From Phocoena phocoena (Eukaryota > Chordata > Mammalia > Artiodactyla > Phocoenidae): 64,000 nt of DNA. The DNA is taken from positions 34,371,319 through 34,435,318 of the forward strand of contig NC_089236.1 of assembly GCF_963924675.1 (NCBI RefSeq), read 5' to 3'. Under the pieces are notes generated by a model. The model saw only the letters and a program-made list of their open reading frames with translations, was not told the origin of the DNA and searched no databases. Below are positions 35,000-47,613 of this stretch, in pieces; within the stretch, counting starts at the first letter, position 1; each line of letters begins with the position of its first letter. The position numbers were made by a program, and so were the translations under genes.

Positions 35000-35227
35000 C
35001 AGGGTTCTCCAACACCTGGGCCACTGGACCATATAGGTCTGCAGCCTGTTAGGAACAGAGCCGCACAGCAAGAAGTGAGCACGGGTGAGTGTGAAGCTTC
35101 ATCTGCCGGCCCCATCGCTGGCATAACTGCCTGAACCATCCCTCCCAGCCCCCAACCCCGTCCCCGTCCATGGAAAACTTGTCTTCCACGAAACTGGTCT
35201 CTGGTGCCAAAAAGTTGGGGACTGCTG
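35000..35227. mobile_element. hAT-type MITE with perfect 8-bp TSD
   Basis: The element starts cagggttctccaacacc and its complement strand starts cagcagtccccaacttttt, so the terminal inverted repeats share CAG..GT.C.CCAAC. A perfect 8-bp duplication, atttagat, occurs at 34992-34999 and 35228-35235, the hAT hallmark. It is 228 bp and has no transposase. It interrupts the old LINE-1, whose sequence resumes directly after the second TSD. Confidence 0.92.
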
Positions 35228-35536
35228 ATTTAGATGTTCTTTAATTTTACTCAGCAGTATTTTGTAGTTCTAAGTTTGACTTGCAATTATTTTGCTAAAT
35301 TAAGATTTTTTTTTTTCCTTTTTGAAGGTGTTGTGAATGGAATTCTTTCTTCCATTTATTTTTTGTTGTTACTAAGGTATATAAATAGAAGTGATTTTTA
35401 TACTGAGTTTGAATCCTGCAACCTTACTAAATTTTTAAATTAATGCTAATAGTTCTTTTGTGAATTCCTTTATATGATATCTTCTACATATATTATCAAG
35501 TCATCCATGAATAACAACAGTTTTACTTCTTTTATC

Positions 35537-35563
35537 TCTCTATCTCTATCTATCCATCTATCC

Positions 35564-35601
<38 letters not shown>
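35537..35601. repeat. (TCTA)n microsatellite
   Basis: Tetranucleotide repeats with a few TCCA variants at the left end and a pure run at about 35566-35601, inside antisense LINE-1. Confidence 0.95.
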
Positions 35602-36262
35602 TCATTTCTGCCTTACTGTACAGGTTAAAATCTCCAAGAAAATGCTGAATAGAAGTGGTGAGAGTAGACATTTATGCCTTGTTCTCAATCTTAGGGGGGA
35701 ATCATTCTGTTTTTACTGTTGCATATAATGTAAGCTGTGAGGTTTTTGTAAGTTCCTTTTATCAGATTGAGGAAATTCCCTTCTTTTCCTGGTTTGCTGA
35801 ATACTTTTTAAAACTACAAATGGATGTTGGATTTTGTCAGATACTTTTTCAGACATTTATTGAGAGTATGATGCAATTTGGCTTCTGTATCCTTTTCTAT
35901 TAATATGGTTATTACATTTATTGTTCTCAGATTGTAAAACAACAGTATATTCCTTGGATAAATTCTACTTAGTCTTGGTATATAATCATTTTTATATGGT
36001 GCTGGATTTGTTTTGTTACTATTGTATTAATTTTTTTTCTATCATATTAATTTTTATGTGTCAATGTTCCTGAGGAATATTAATTTGTATATTCTTGTGA
36101 TGTCTGTGTCTGACTTTGTATCAGGGTGACACTATCAACATGAGATGGGAAGGGTTCCCTCCTTAATTTTCTGAGAGATTTTGTGAAGGAATGTTATTAT
36201 TCCTTTATTAAAATATTTGAAAGAACACACATGTCAAGTTATCTAGGGCTTTTCCCTGAAAC

Positions 36263-38560
36263 TGTCCTCATCACATTTCATGCCCTAACTCACTGAGCAC
36301 TTTCAGGTAAGTTTCATTAAACCGTTAAGCCTTTTCTTGTCGAACTTCTACTTGCCTTTCAAATCTCAGCTTAAAAGGCATGCCCTTACCATAATGAAAT
36401 TTAATACACTTAGCAATATTACAGAATGTTTTTCCTATTTTCTAATGCTGTTCTGAATGAATTGTGCTGTGAATGTGTGTGCATGTGTACTATTTAATTT
36501 GGTATATGATTTGATAATTTAAAGGAATTTTAAAAACTGTAGAGGTAAATATTTGAGCTCATAGTACATTTTAACAGTTTAGTTAATCACTAATCTTTCA
36601 TTCCTCCAAAAGCCACAGCTTATTTAATTTAATATATTTTGATAACTTTATGTTTATATTTTCTTAATTAATTTAGAAGTCTTTCCTATGTTTATAGGTG
36701 ACATTAGTCTTATTGGTGTTCACCAGACAAGTTTACCAGAAACACACCAATAGTCAAATAATAGAGGTTATAAGGAAATAAGGGACATCTTAGTAAGAAG
36801 ATGTTAACAAGTGCTTATTGTAAGATTTGTGGTTCTGTTAGGTGATTTGGGGAAGGGTTCAATAAACCAGATTACATTCAGAATTGAATGTTATTATAAG
36901 GAATTGGTAATTCTATTAAGTAATGTCCAAAAAAAATCACAACAAATGACTATTGTAGTAGAAGTTCAAGCTTTTGCAACTGGGGAGAGAGATTGAATTC
37001 AACACCACTGAAACAAGACAGGACAATTTTTAAATGCTGGTGCCATTAGGCAGGAGATTGGTCAAGGTGATGAGGTCAACCATGTTTGTTAATTGGTGCT
37101 TACTGATAAAGTTAGGATCCTATCCTTCCACAGAGATTAAGAAATAGGAGAGCTATCTTTCTTGATGATTATATTTCAAAAATATGGCTCCCAGGTTTTT
37201 GAGTAAGGCATTCTTGTGTAGTGAAACTGGAAAGAGACTGGTAGAAGATTTACATCTCAAAGAACAGAGAAAGAATTTACAATTAAAAGTTTTCTAAAGT
37301 AAAGCCTCTGAGAAAAATGAGGTCAGAGATCTATCATCAAAATGAAAGATGACTACAGTTAAGTTAAGCTGAAGGGAACACTAAGGCCCTCTTGGTTAGT
37401 ACATTAATAATTGTTTTCTAGGAGGGTGGAAAAACAGAACAAACTGTAAATGGAAAAGAAGTAGCAGTCACTTGCAGTATGCTGAAAAGGGGGCTATTTG
37501 TTGTTACTGTTGCTGTTGTTTGTGCTCAGAGGTGATTACAGAGAAATTTTGTTTGTTTCTTTCTTTCCACCAGGACCATAGAGTTATTTCATGTGCTATT
37601 GTGAGTTTGCGAAATTATTTATGTTCAACAGAACACCATAGTCTAACAGTTAATGCTATGTCAGCTATGAGTTGACAGCTGTCAGGGTTGTTAATTGCTG
37701 TCTGTCCCTTGATATTTTTTTGTTTGCTTTTATTTTTGGAAGGAAGAGAGGAATGTTTTTGTAGATTGGTAAAAGGAATATGTATTTTTAAATTTTTTTC
37801 TATATTTTGTATAGATTATCTTTCACCTGAAGGTGTTTTGAATCTCCCCCAGAAAAATCATATGGTTTAAATTGAATTGAATTTTTATACTTTTTATTTT
37901 TATTGTTCTTAATATTAGCTCATTTGCTGATATCCTTGAGTTGCTGTTGTAATTTAAGATTATCATTAATGATGGACTTTTTCCCAGAACACAGAGTAAT
38001 ACAATAATTTGAAAAAATCACTTCAATATAGTCATAATTCCTTTGTCATTTCAAATAACATGATGTTTCCTTCTCCTTTTTACTTTATTATGTTTTTCAT
38101 GTATTTATTTTTTAATAATAAACAACTCTATGTAGTAACTTCTTAAAATATTTTTATCATTCTATTAGGGAATTGAGGAAAACAACTTAGATGAGTGATG
38201 ACATATGGTTATTTTCCTATAAAAAACTGACAATATCATCTTGTTAAGAAGAGAAATTTATATTACATATATTTTGGTTAATTTGAATACATAATGAATG
38301 TCAGATAATGGCTCTTGCAATCAACATATTTATACTCTTAAGTCTAATTTCTGTCCTAACTAGGATTTCTGAAACTGTGATTGTAATCCTGCATGTTATC
38401 ACTTTCTTTAGTAGAAATTATGATATAAGTGAGTATGTTATACTCATTTATAAATCAAGTCTCAACTCTCATTTCCTTAGTTATGTTCACACCTCTCATG
38501 GCTTTAAATCAATCTGTTTGACTCCTAAATTTTTAACTGTAGCTTGTCAACTCTCCTAAA
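36263..38560. other. Unassigned AT-rich DNA
   Basis: No gene or repeat family could be supported. A possible LTR-like stretch at 36710-37130 is too uncertain to call. Confidence 0.4.
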
Positions 38561-38653
38561 CTCCAGACCATGCATTCAATAGTTAGCATGTCCACTTGGA
38601 GATGCTAACTATTGATAACTAACACCTGATAGACATCTCTATGCCCATTAATA

Positions 38654-38755
38654 TAAAAGACTCCCGATTTTCATCACCTCCTATGCCCATTAATATATGC
38701 CCATTAATGTAATATGTCCATTAATGTAAAAGACTCCCGATTTTCATCACCTCCT
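38654..38755. repeat. 73-bp local tandem duplication
   Basis: A 29-bp segment containing 'gactcccgattttcatcacc' is identical at 38654-38682 and 38727-38755, an offset of 73 bp. Between them 'atgcccattaat' recurs with small changes (38683, 38697, 38714). Confidence 0.9.
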
Positions 38756-38759
38756 AATC

Positions 38760-39525
38760 CTCAGCTTCTTAGATCAATCTAATTGAATAGAAATTCCTGT
38801 TTTCCAGTCACTCAGGCAAAGACGTGGATCATCCCTCACACCTTTTTTTACTCTCGTTCTCTTCCTAATCATCATCACATCCAAATGTCTCTATCTTTAA
38901 ATTATGTCTGGAAATTAACCAAATTGCACTGCTACTAATGTGTTGCAGGTACCACCATCTATTTTCCAGATCATAGGTAAAACCTCCCAACGGTTCAACT
39001 GGATTCTAACCCCGCAGTGCACTGAAAATACAACAGCCACCATGGTTGCATGTCACTGAATTTCTGTTTAAACTCTACATTGGCTGCCAATTTCACTCAG
39101 TATAAAAGCCTAAATCAGAGGACCTCACATGGTCTGGATAACATTACCTTTCTGGTCTCATCTCCTACTCTTCTCTCTCTCACTCACTTTGGTCTGGACT
39201 TGTTTTCCTTGCTGTGATTATATTTCTGGCTCACAATCTTTGTCCAGGCAGTTCTCCCTGTGTATGTTCTTCTCTCCAAGATACTCTCAAGTCTTGCCCT
39301 TTCACCTCATTTAAGTCTTTACTAAAATGTTACCCTCTCAGTGACATCTTCCCTGAGAACTTTAAAGATTCAATGCCTTCCCAACCACTAGACTCTCCAT
39401 CAAATCTCCTTGCTTTATTTTTCCCCACAATATTTATTACCTAACATTCTATAAAATTTAAGTATTTGATTACCATTATCCTTCCACTAGAATGTAAGTT
39501 CTATGAGGGGAGAGGTTTTGACTGT
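38760..39525 (+). mobile_element. L2 LINE 3' relic, split by a LINE-1
   Basis: Pyrimidine-rich L2-type sequence runs to 'aatgtaagttctatgagggg' at 39492-39511, a hallmark of the L2 3' end. The expected continuation ('gttcagtcatgatccc', 'gctgggtacataatag') is found at about 41057-41100, beyond the LINE-1 at 39526-41025. Confidence 0.6.
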
Positions 39526-41025
39526 TTTTTTTTATTTTTTAATAGATCTTTATTGGAATATAATTGCTTCACAATACTGTGTTAGTTTCTGTTGCACAAA
39601 AAAGTGACTCAGCCATATGCATACACATGTCCCCATATCCCCTCCCTCTTAAGCCTCCCTCCCATCTTCCCCAAGACAGTATGGTACTGGCACAAAAACA
39701 GAAATATAAATCAATGGTATGGGATAGAATGTCCAGAGATAAACCCACACACATATGGGCACCTAATTTATGACAGAGGAGGGAAGAACATACAATAGAG
39801 AAAAGACAGCCTCTTCAATAAGTGGTGCTGGGAAAACTGGATAGTTACATGTAAAAAAATGAAACTAGAACACTACCTAACACCATACACAAAAATAAAC
39901 TCAAAATAGTTTAAAAACTTAAATGTAAGACCAGACACTATAAAACTTTTGAGGAAAACATAGGAAAAACACTCTTTGACATAAACCACAGCAAGATCTT
40001 TTCTGACCCACATCCTAGAGTAACAGAAATAAAAACAAAAATAAACAAGTGGGACTTAATTAACTTAAAAGCTTTTACACAGCAAAGGAAACCATAAACA
40101 AGACAAAAAGACAACCTTCAGAATGGGAGAAAATATTTGCAAATGAAAAACCAGACAAAGGATTAATCTCCAAAATATACAAGCAGCTCATGGAGCTCAA
40201 TATCAAAAAACCAACAATCCAGTTAAAAAATGGACAGAAGACCTAAATAGACATTTCACCAAGGAAGACACATAGATGGCCGAGAGGCACGTGAAAAGTT
40301 GCTCAACATTGCTAATTAATAGAGAAATGCAAATCAAAACTACAATGAGCTAATACCTCATGCTGATCAGAATGGCCATTATCAAAAAAGCAGAAACAAT
40401 ACATGCTGGAAAAGGTGTGGTTTAAAGGGAATCCTCCTACACTGTTGGTGGGAATGTAAACTGATAAAACCACTATGGAAAACAGTATGGAGGTTCCTTA
40501 AAAAACTAAAAATAGAACTACCGCATGACCCAGCAATTCCACTATTGGGCATATACCTTGAGAAAAACATAATTCAAAACAAGACTTGCACCACAATGTT
40601 CACTGAAGCACTATTTAAGATAGCCAGGACATGGAACCAACCTAAATGTCCCTTGACAGATGAATAGATAAAGAAGATGTAGCACAAATATACAATGGAA
40701 TATTAGCCATAAAAAAAGCAAAATGGAGTTATTTGTAGTGAGGTGGATGGACTATAGTCTTTCATAAGGAGTGAAGTAAGTCAGAAAGAGAAAAACAAGT
40801 ACCATATGCTAACACATATATATGGAATAAAAAAAAAATGGTACTGATGAACCTAGTTGCAGGGCAGGGATAAAAAGGTAGACATAGAGAATGGACTTGA
40901 GGACATGGGGTGGGGGGACGAAGCTGGGGCAAAGTGAGAGTAACGTCGAAATATCTACACTTCCAAATGTAAAATAGTTGGCTGGTGGGAAGCAGCAGCA
41001 TAGCACAGGGAGATCAGCTCAGTGT
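39526..41025 (-). mobile_element. LINE-1 with 5' inversion (twin priming)
   Basis: 39526-39671 is antisense LINE-1 3' end, with a T-rich start complementary to the poly(A) tail and 'tattggaatataattgcttc'. At about 39672 the sequence switches strand. 39672-41025 is sense LINE-1 from late ORF2 ('agtatggtactggcacaaaa') to the 3'UTR ('agcacagggagatcagctca'). The end of the inverted block and the start of the terminal block are close neighbours in the parent LINE-1, so only a short piece was lost at the junction. This is the product expected from twin priming during target-primed reverse transcription. Flanking T-rich sequence hides the target duplication. Confidence 0.88.
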
Positions 41026-41038
41026 TTTTCTTTCTTTT

Positions 41039-41055
41039 TTTTTTTTTTTTTTTGG
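41039..41055. repeat. Poly(T) tract
   Basis: A T-run at the right edge of the inverted LINE-1, probably target sequence or filler. Confidence 0.8.
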
Positions 41056-41211
41056 TAGTTCAGTCATGATCCCAACAACAGAGCTGGGTACATAATAGCT
41101 GAAACATGTAGGTAAATCATCAAAGGAATTATATATGATTCTTAAAATCCTCTATAGAATATTTTTTAGACAAGATTCTGTTAATCTGAATTAAACAACC
41201 TCTAGATAGTA

Positions 41212-41577
41212 TTCTATCATTCTGGATAAGATAAACTATGTGCCAGTAAAATCAATCCAAAAATCTCAGTGGTTTACAACTATAGTGGTTTATTTCTAGC
41301 TGATGGTCACATATCCATAATAAGTCAGTATGGTTCTGTCCACATCACTTTCATCCAGGATATCAATCAGTCTTCTTTCAATAATTTTGCCCTTCCTAGT
41401 GGAAGAAAGAAAAGAAACCTTGGCTAACCATGTGCTAATTCCTAAATCTGCTGCTTGGAAGTATCACATTTGCTTATATTTCAGTGGCAAAGCAAGTCGT
41501 GTGACCAATCCTGAAGTCCTTAGGGAAGAGAAGTATAATTCTCTCACAGGAAGAAATAGAAATAATTATGAAAAATA
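41212..41577 (-). mobile_element. Old LTR relic (MaLR/ERVL-like), antisense
   Basis: The phrases 'aaaaatctcagtggtttaca', 'gtggtttatttctagctgat' and 'cacatcactttcatccagga' match the layout of the antisense LTR at 629-1001. It is more diverged and its ends are approximate. The 82-aa frame at 41330-41578 falls inside it. Confidence 0.5.
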
Positions 41578-41869
41578 ATAGTATGCCCTCCCAATAGTAT
41601 GTTTAAGTCATAATGAATAAGACAAAATTACATTATTTTTCATTAATTTTAATTAGTATATTTCTTATTCTATACTTTCTAAATGTGCAGTGCTCTTTGT
41701 CATTTCCTTTCTTTTACACATTTAGGTATATGAAATATAATTTTTATGTTTTCATCTTCTCTATTGTTTAGATAGTTAAGGACAATCTGTAAATCTTTTC
41801 ATAGGCATGCTTTATCTTATCTTTCTCTAAATGATAAAGAGGATTAAACTTATTTCTAATCATTCTAAA

Positions 41870-42585
41870 GTCTGAGGAGCACAAGATCAAGGTGCTGGCA
41901 GAATCAGTATCTGGTTCATAGATGATGGTCTTTGTGCTGTGTTCTCTCCTAGCACATGTGGTGAAGGAGCTCTTTCCAGAGAGACTCTTTCATAACGGCA
42001 CTAATCCCATTCTTGAGGACTCCACCCTTACAACCTAACCAGGTCCGAAAGGCCGCACCTCCTAATACCATCATATATGGGGGTTAGGATTTCAATATGG
42101 GAATGGGAGGGCACAATACATAACATTCCCCCCACTGACCACCCTCAAAATTCATACCTTCTCCCATGCAAAATACACTCATTCATCCCAATAGCTACAA
42201 AATTTTAACTATTCCAGAATCAATTTTAAATCTTAAGTACAAAGTGTCACTTAAAAATGAGCTAAAGTGCAAATGGATGAAACTAAAATATGTTTCATTC
42301 TGAGGCAAACTGCTCTCCTCCAGCTGTAAACCTGTGAAATCAAACTTGTTATATACTCCCAAAATACAATGATGAGAAAGGTTTGGAACAGATACATGTG
42401 CCCCTTGCAAAAGAGAGAAATTGAAAAGTGTAACAGGTCCCGAGCAAGTCCAAAATGAATTGGTTCCACTTCATGACCTAATCTTCTCCAAAGACCCCAC
42501 CTCTAACAACTTCACGTTGGGGATTATAATTTCAACATATGAATTCTGGGGGGACAAAAATATTCAGTCCATAGCAATAGTTATT
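41870..42585. repeat. Old repeat with two similar tails
   Basis: 'cctcctaataccatcatata' with 'gggggttaggatttcaatat' (about 42057-42100) and 'cacctctaacaacttcacgt' with 'ggggattataatttcaacat' (about 42498-42539) are two diverged copies of one mammalian repeat tail, with unassigned sequence between. I cannot say whether the family is MaLR or LINE-1 5'UTR-derived. Confidence 0.35.
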
Positions 42586-42979
42586 AGAAAGATTGCTGGT
42601 GTTCAAACAGTCTATCTATGATTCACTTATTCCCAAGAAGATCACTGGTGCAATAGTAATAAAAAGAATATGATGGATTTGAGATACAAGAGGGAAAACA
42701 TATGAGATATAAATATTGAATAGATGTTTTAGAAAGAGATGAGGAATTTGAGTACTGTATCTAGATTCATGTCCTGGAATTTTTATACTCAAAGTAACTT
42801 CAATCAAAATTGAGAAAGTCCTTTTGGGATTCATACACTGAAGGAATCTTGTTTCACAGATGTCTGGAAAATATTTCCTTTTCACTGTTTTCTTGAATTA
42901 GATAAAGCTATAGCTTTCTGTGCTCATGCATTCTTTACGTGGGAAACGGAGACAGAAGGAATACCATTTAAATGCACGT

Positions 42980-43170
42980 CTTTTAATCTTCCAATTCTGA
43001 GCCAAGTGGCTCAACCCCTTTGAGTAGTCGTAGATAAATTACTTAGATTCTCTAAGCTTCAGTTTTCCTTCTCTATGATTAAGAAATCATTACAATCTCA
43101 GTGAAGCTTTAGTGAAAAATGTCTCACACAGCCCCTAGAATATAATAAACTTTCCATAAATATTTCCTGT
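42980..43170 (+). repeat. MIR-like SINE relic
   Basis: 'agataaattacttagattct', 'taagcttcagttttccttct' and the end 'taataaactttccataaata' follow the MIR core and tail in sense. Confidence 0.55.
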
Positions 43171-46100
43171 TCTTATAATTCAACTAAAACACTTTAAAAC
43201 TTCATATTGTTTTTCATTATTTGCTTTTGCTGAATTTTCAGACCCTGAAATTCATATGATTTATTCATAATCAATATAGAGGACAACCAATGTGAAAATT
43301 TACATGGGAGCAAAATGCTGAGAGTATATACTGAGAAGAAAAGAAACAAACTCTCAGCTGGATTCTGAAGCCAAGAGAGATGAATGAAAATTTAGAAATA
43401 AGCGAGATAGAAATTATTTAGGATTTTTATTTCTGTTTAATAAACTATGTAAATCTGCTGAAAAAAAATACATCTACTACCATGGAAGTGAAAAAAAAAA
43501 TAATGAATCCATGACTTACTGTCCAGGAAGTGATAGAGTTTCACTGACAAAATCATGTAAATGCTACAAACTAGTTTAGAGTTTTAAGGTTACTGAAAGT
43601 GCTCTGTTTCTTGATAGAATAATTTGTCACATTTTTGACAAAAGTGATACTATTAACCACATGAGGAATGTAAAAGGAATATGTATATTTAGTCATCAAT
43701 GAAATATATGACATTTTGTATAGAAAGAAATATGGATATGGCAAATAACTGGGAATTGAATTCTAGGTTAAAAAGGAAAGTTATATTTTCAATGTAAAAT
43801 TGAGAATTATTGGCTAGATATGGCACTTAAAACTATGGAAATACTGAAGTCCACCACTGAAAATCTATTTTTTAAGAAAGCAAATGATCAAGGCCACAAC
43901 ATAGGAGAATAATTTTATTAATGATTCTCTGGAATCATGCTGAAAAGAAAGAAGGGAATGAGGAATGTGCACTATTGCCAAGAGAGGAGAGCTTTAAAAA
44001 GGAATGTATAAAAGGTGGAGAGATGACAAAGAGTAACCGAGTTTAAAAGATTCAAGTTTAGCTGACTTTAGAATTAGATGGTCAATGATCTTTTAGAAGA
44101 ACTACATTTAGTAGATGAGCAGATAAAAAATGAAATTACAAATTCATATGATCAGAAAATAGAGGAAAATAGAGGAATCAGAAAATAAAGAGCAAATATA
44201 GATTACTTTTGAAAATTTTGATAATTAATAGCAGGAAATAGAAACCATAATTTTCCATTATTTCACAGACTATTAGCTACTAGCTAGCTATTCAGAACAA
44301 CATTCCACTGAAAATAACTAAAAAGACATAAAAGTCTTAAATGAAAATTATCATGTACTAAGGGAAATTCTAATTTAAAATCTATAAAAATTACATACAA
44401 AAACTGAAATATAATTGTGAGACATTTAAAAATATTTTAAATGGAAATATATACAATGTTCAATGATTAGAAAACACATTGCAAGGTATTAATTTTTCTC
44501 ACATTGAAGCAGTAAATGAAATTATATCCCAATTATTATCACGAGGTTATGAAAGGATGATTAATCATTATTTTATTAATAAGCTAATTAAAATCATGAG
44601 GAGATACTATCCTACATGATTAAGTATATAATACACTAGTAAGGATGTGAAATAAGGGGAAACTAATCTACTGTATTGTAATGTAACTTGTACTAAGCAT
44701 CTTCCATCAGCTACTGATTTTGTAAAAATGCTCGTCCCTTAAAAGTCAACAGTCTCTGGTGTGCATATCCTAGAAAAACTATTGAATTGAACGGGTGCTC
44801 CAGGAGAAATTCAGCAAGATGTTTGTAGCATCTGTGTTAGTAACTAAAAGAAAAGAAAAACTAAAACAGACATAATTCACATGTAAATCAATGATGGAAT
44901 CAGTAACGGCTTCATGAACATGTGATCTCTGCTGTTGAATAGGGTACCACGCTTAAAAAGTCCCTAAGCTTGGTTTAATGCTCCGCTATCACCATATTAA
45001 AATTCTTAATACTTTTTGAACTAGGAGCCTCACATTTTCATTTTGAATTGGGCCTCACAAATTATATAGCCAGTCCTGAATAGAACTGAAAAGTAAATCA
45101 TATGTTTACACAGTGAATTATTATTGCAATGAAAACAAATGAACCCCAGCATCATGCATTGATTAGGGTATAGTCCACAAATGACTCCATTTCCACAAAT
45201 TTGGAAAGCAGGAAAAATTAAACTCTTTTTGTTCAAGGATGCACAAATATGTAAAGAAACTACATTTTTAAAAAGCAAGAGAATTTTATCAGATAAGTCA
45301 ATATGCTGGTTATATCTAGAGAACAGAGAACAGAGAGAGAGATAATTTACACAGGAGTCTTCTACAATCTTGGGACTATTTTTTTAACCAACATTATGAT
45401 TAAATAAATTCTTACTGATTCTCTATACATAATTCATACTCTCTTCTCTATGATTTAAATTTTTTTAATTAAAAATAAAATATGTCAACTAGACTTAAAT
45501 GACATCTATCCATCTATCCATGAATTTGAGCAGTAGGTCTAAAACTTCTCTGTGTTTGTGTGAAAGGAAAGTTGAGTGAAAGGGGATTGAAAGTGCAAGA
45601 TAGAAGACACAAGATTTTAGAGGGTTCATTTAAGTTTTATACAGAATTCCAAGTGACTCTCTGGAGCTTGGTTCTTCAATTAGTATATTTTAAATAGTGG
45701 ATTAGGAAAGTATTTATAACTGTGGTTTGGAAAAAAAACATTTTAAAGGAAATTTTAGTTTTGTTTAGTTTTTCAGATGGAGAAATTTCAGCAAACTTTA
45801 GGCAAAGGACAAGAAACCATAGTAAAGTCAATATGAGACACACTTGCTGATAATCTTTGGGCTTGTGGTTGCCAACTATATTTTTTCCTCTAGCAATGGG
45901 CCTCTGCTTTCTTTCTAGGAATTTTCTTCATGATGTTGAAATTGCAAAGTTGTCTAATAAAATGTTTGAAGACATTCTAGCAGAGGGAGCATGAAATAAG
46001 AGTAAAATACCATGATTTACTGCTAGTCAGGGAGCCCATAATTAGATTCCCCCCATATTTCAAATTTTCCCAGAATGGAACTATTTGTCCAATAGTTTGA

Positions 46101-47597
46101 CAAATAGGAACTATTTGTCAAACCATGTCTGATAACCAGGCATAAATGATAATGCAAGCCAGAGACTCCCAATGTATCAACTACCTCAGGAGAGGAAGTT
46201 AAGCAGTTTAAAGCTGCATTCAATTTTTTATACCACAAGGGCACCATTTATTGTGCTGGTTAAATAGGTGTGAAACCTTTGGGGTTATATAAATAAGCAC
46301 TATGATAATTCAAATGGCTGCTTATTATTCTAGCTACAGGATTTTTATGATGAACAGCCTCAAGCACCCTAAGTGGCTATGTGGTAGCAAAACGACCCCA
46401 TCCTCAGTTCTCAAGTTGCACTTTTTCCTAGAGCAGTATTAGGGTTAACTGACCAAAAGGGTAAAGATCTTGGGGATGACCTGATTTTAAAAGGAGTTGC
46501 TCTACAAGTTGAATTCACTAGTGGAATCTCATTAATAGAAATATTTTAACTCCAAATCCTCCAGGAAGAAGAAGACAACTAATTAAAAACAACATAACTA
46601 CTCCTTCTGGAATACCTCAATAGTAAATTTTGCTACTCTGGTGTTGGATAAATTATTGTTTTCCTCTAAAACCTGTTACACAATTTTCAAAATTATCTCT
46701 TGAAAGTTACATTTGAATTCATCTGACAGTAGCATTTATAATATGTGAACACAGTGAGAACAATTTTCTACTGGCCAATTTAGTACTTTACATTTTATAA
46801 ACTTAGTCTCACAACAGGTAGAATTCTAATGCATTTTGCCATTATTGTAGCATCATGTCCAGAGACATATTCTTTCCTGGAGTGTGTCAAGCACTTCAGT
46901 AATCTTATTTTACGCTGCATATACTACTCCAAAATATTTTAACCTAACATGATTTGGAGGATGTCAAGACCACATCGATCTCTAAATATTTTCCGCTCCC
47001 AAAATGTTCTGAAATCCTTGTCTTTGGCAGTCTCAACATGAGACCGAAAACAGAAGTGTACTCTGGATGGTGACCCAACAAACAAACCCATTACTCTAAA
47101 AAGCTGCAAATAGGTTTCCTTATGGAGCTCTGGATGTTCCAGTTGAATTCTAACAGGGATAGTTATATTCAGCCACTTACTAATTAGTGCTTAAAGTTGA
47201 ATGGACTTTTTAGCAAGGTATTTGACAGAAAACCAGTGTTCCACTGCTGAGAGTGAGTTCTCTTAAATATGAAGGTACAAGGGAGCTTGCAAGGCTGTGA
47301 TGAGGATGCATGTCTCTGAGGATAATATCATAAAACAGGACTCAGTTAAAAAAAAAAAAGTAAAGATGAATGACATTATCCTAGCTAACCAATGCAATCA
47401 ACTTCTAAAGTTTATTAAGCACTGAAGGATGATTGTTAAACATTTAACTATTCTTATCTTCTGAAATTACTTCAAATAGGAGATTAAGGTAACAGTACAT
47501 TTACTGAATACAGTGTCATATATTAGAAATTTTATTCTACAATAGATTACTAACAAAATTGTGAGAAACAAACATGTCCCTATCACTATAAATAATT
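43171..47597. other. Unassigned AT-rich DNA
   Basis: This is the longest stretch without an assignable element. No coding frame above 82 aa, no tRNA and no transposon ends were recognised. A small hairpin at 46077-46123 is listed separately. 46900-47200 is less AT-rich and non-repetitive in appearance, but carries no coding signal that I can see. Confidence 0.45.
46077..46123. repeat. Direct-plus-inverted 13-mer hairpin
   Basis: ggaactatttgtc occurs at 46077-46089 and 46107-46119. Between them gtttgacaaatag (46095-46107) is the exact reverse complement of ctatttgtcaaac (46111-46123), with a 3-nt loop, gaa. Confidence 0.9.
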
Positions 47598-47613
47598 TAA
47601 AAACACTTGAACA

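Larger units (their letters stand above)
32846..36262 (-). mobile_element. Old LINE-1, antisense, host of two nested insertions
   Basis: Antisense LINE-1 3'UTR begins near 32846 ('ttcttcaaccatcaccacaa'). The element continues at 33793 ('ttgtttatccattcattcat'), then through ORF2 to about 36262. It is interrupted by an LTR/tRNA-like unit at 33131-33788 and by a hAT MITE at 35000-35227. Removing both restores a continuous LINE-1 order. A (TCTA)n run lies at 35537-35601. All frames are fragments or antisense. Confidence 0.75.

Noticed and set aside
35537..35601. Regular short repeats that could suggest a CRISPR or satellite array
   Set aside because: They are a simple tetranucleotide microsatellite without spacers, in a mammalian genome.
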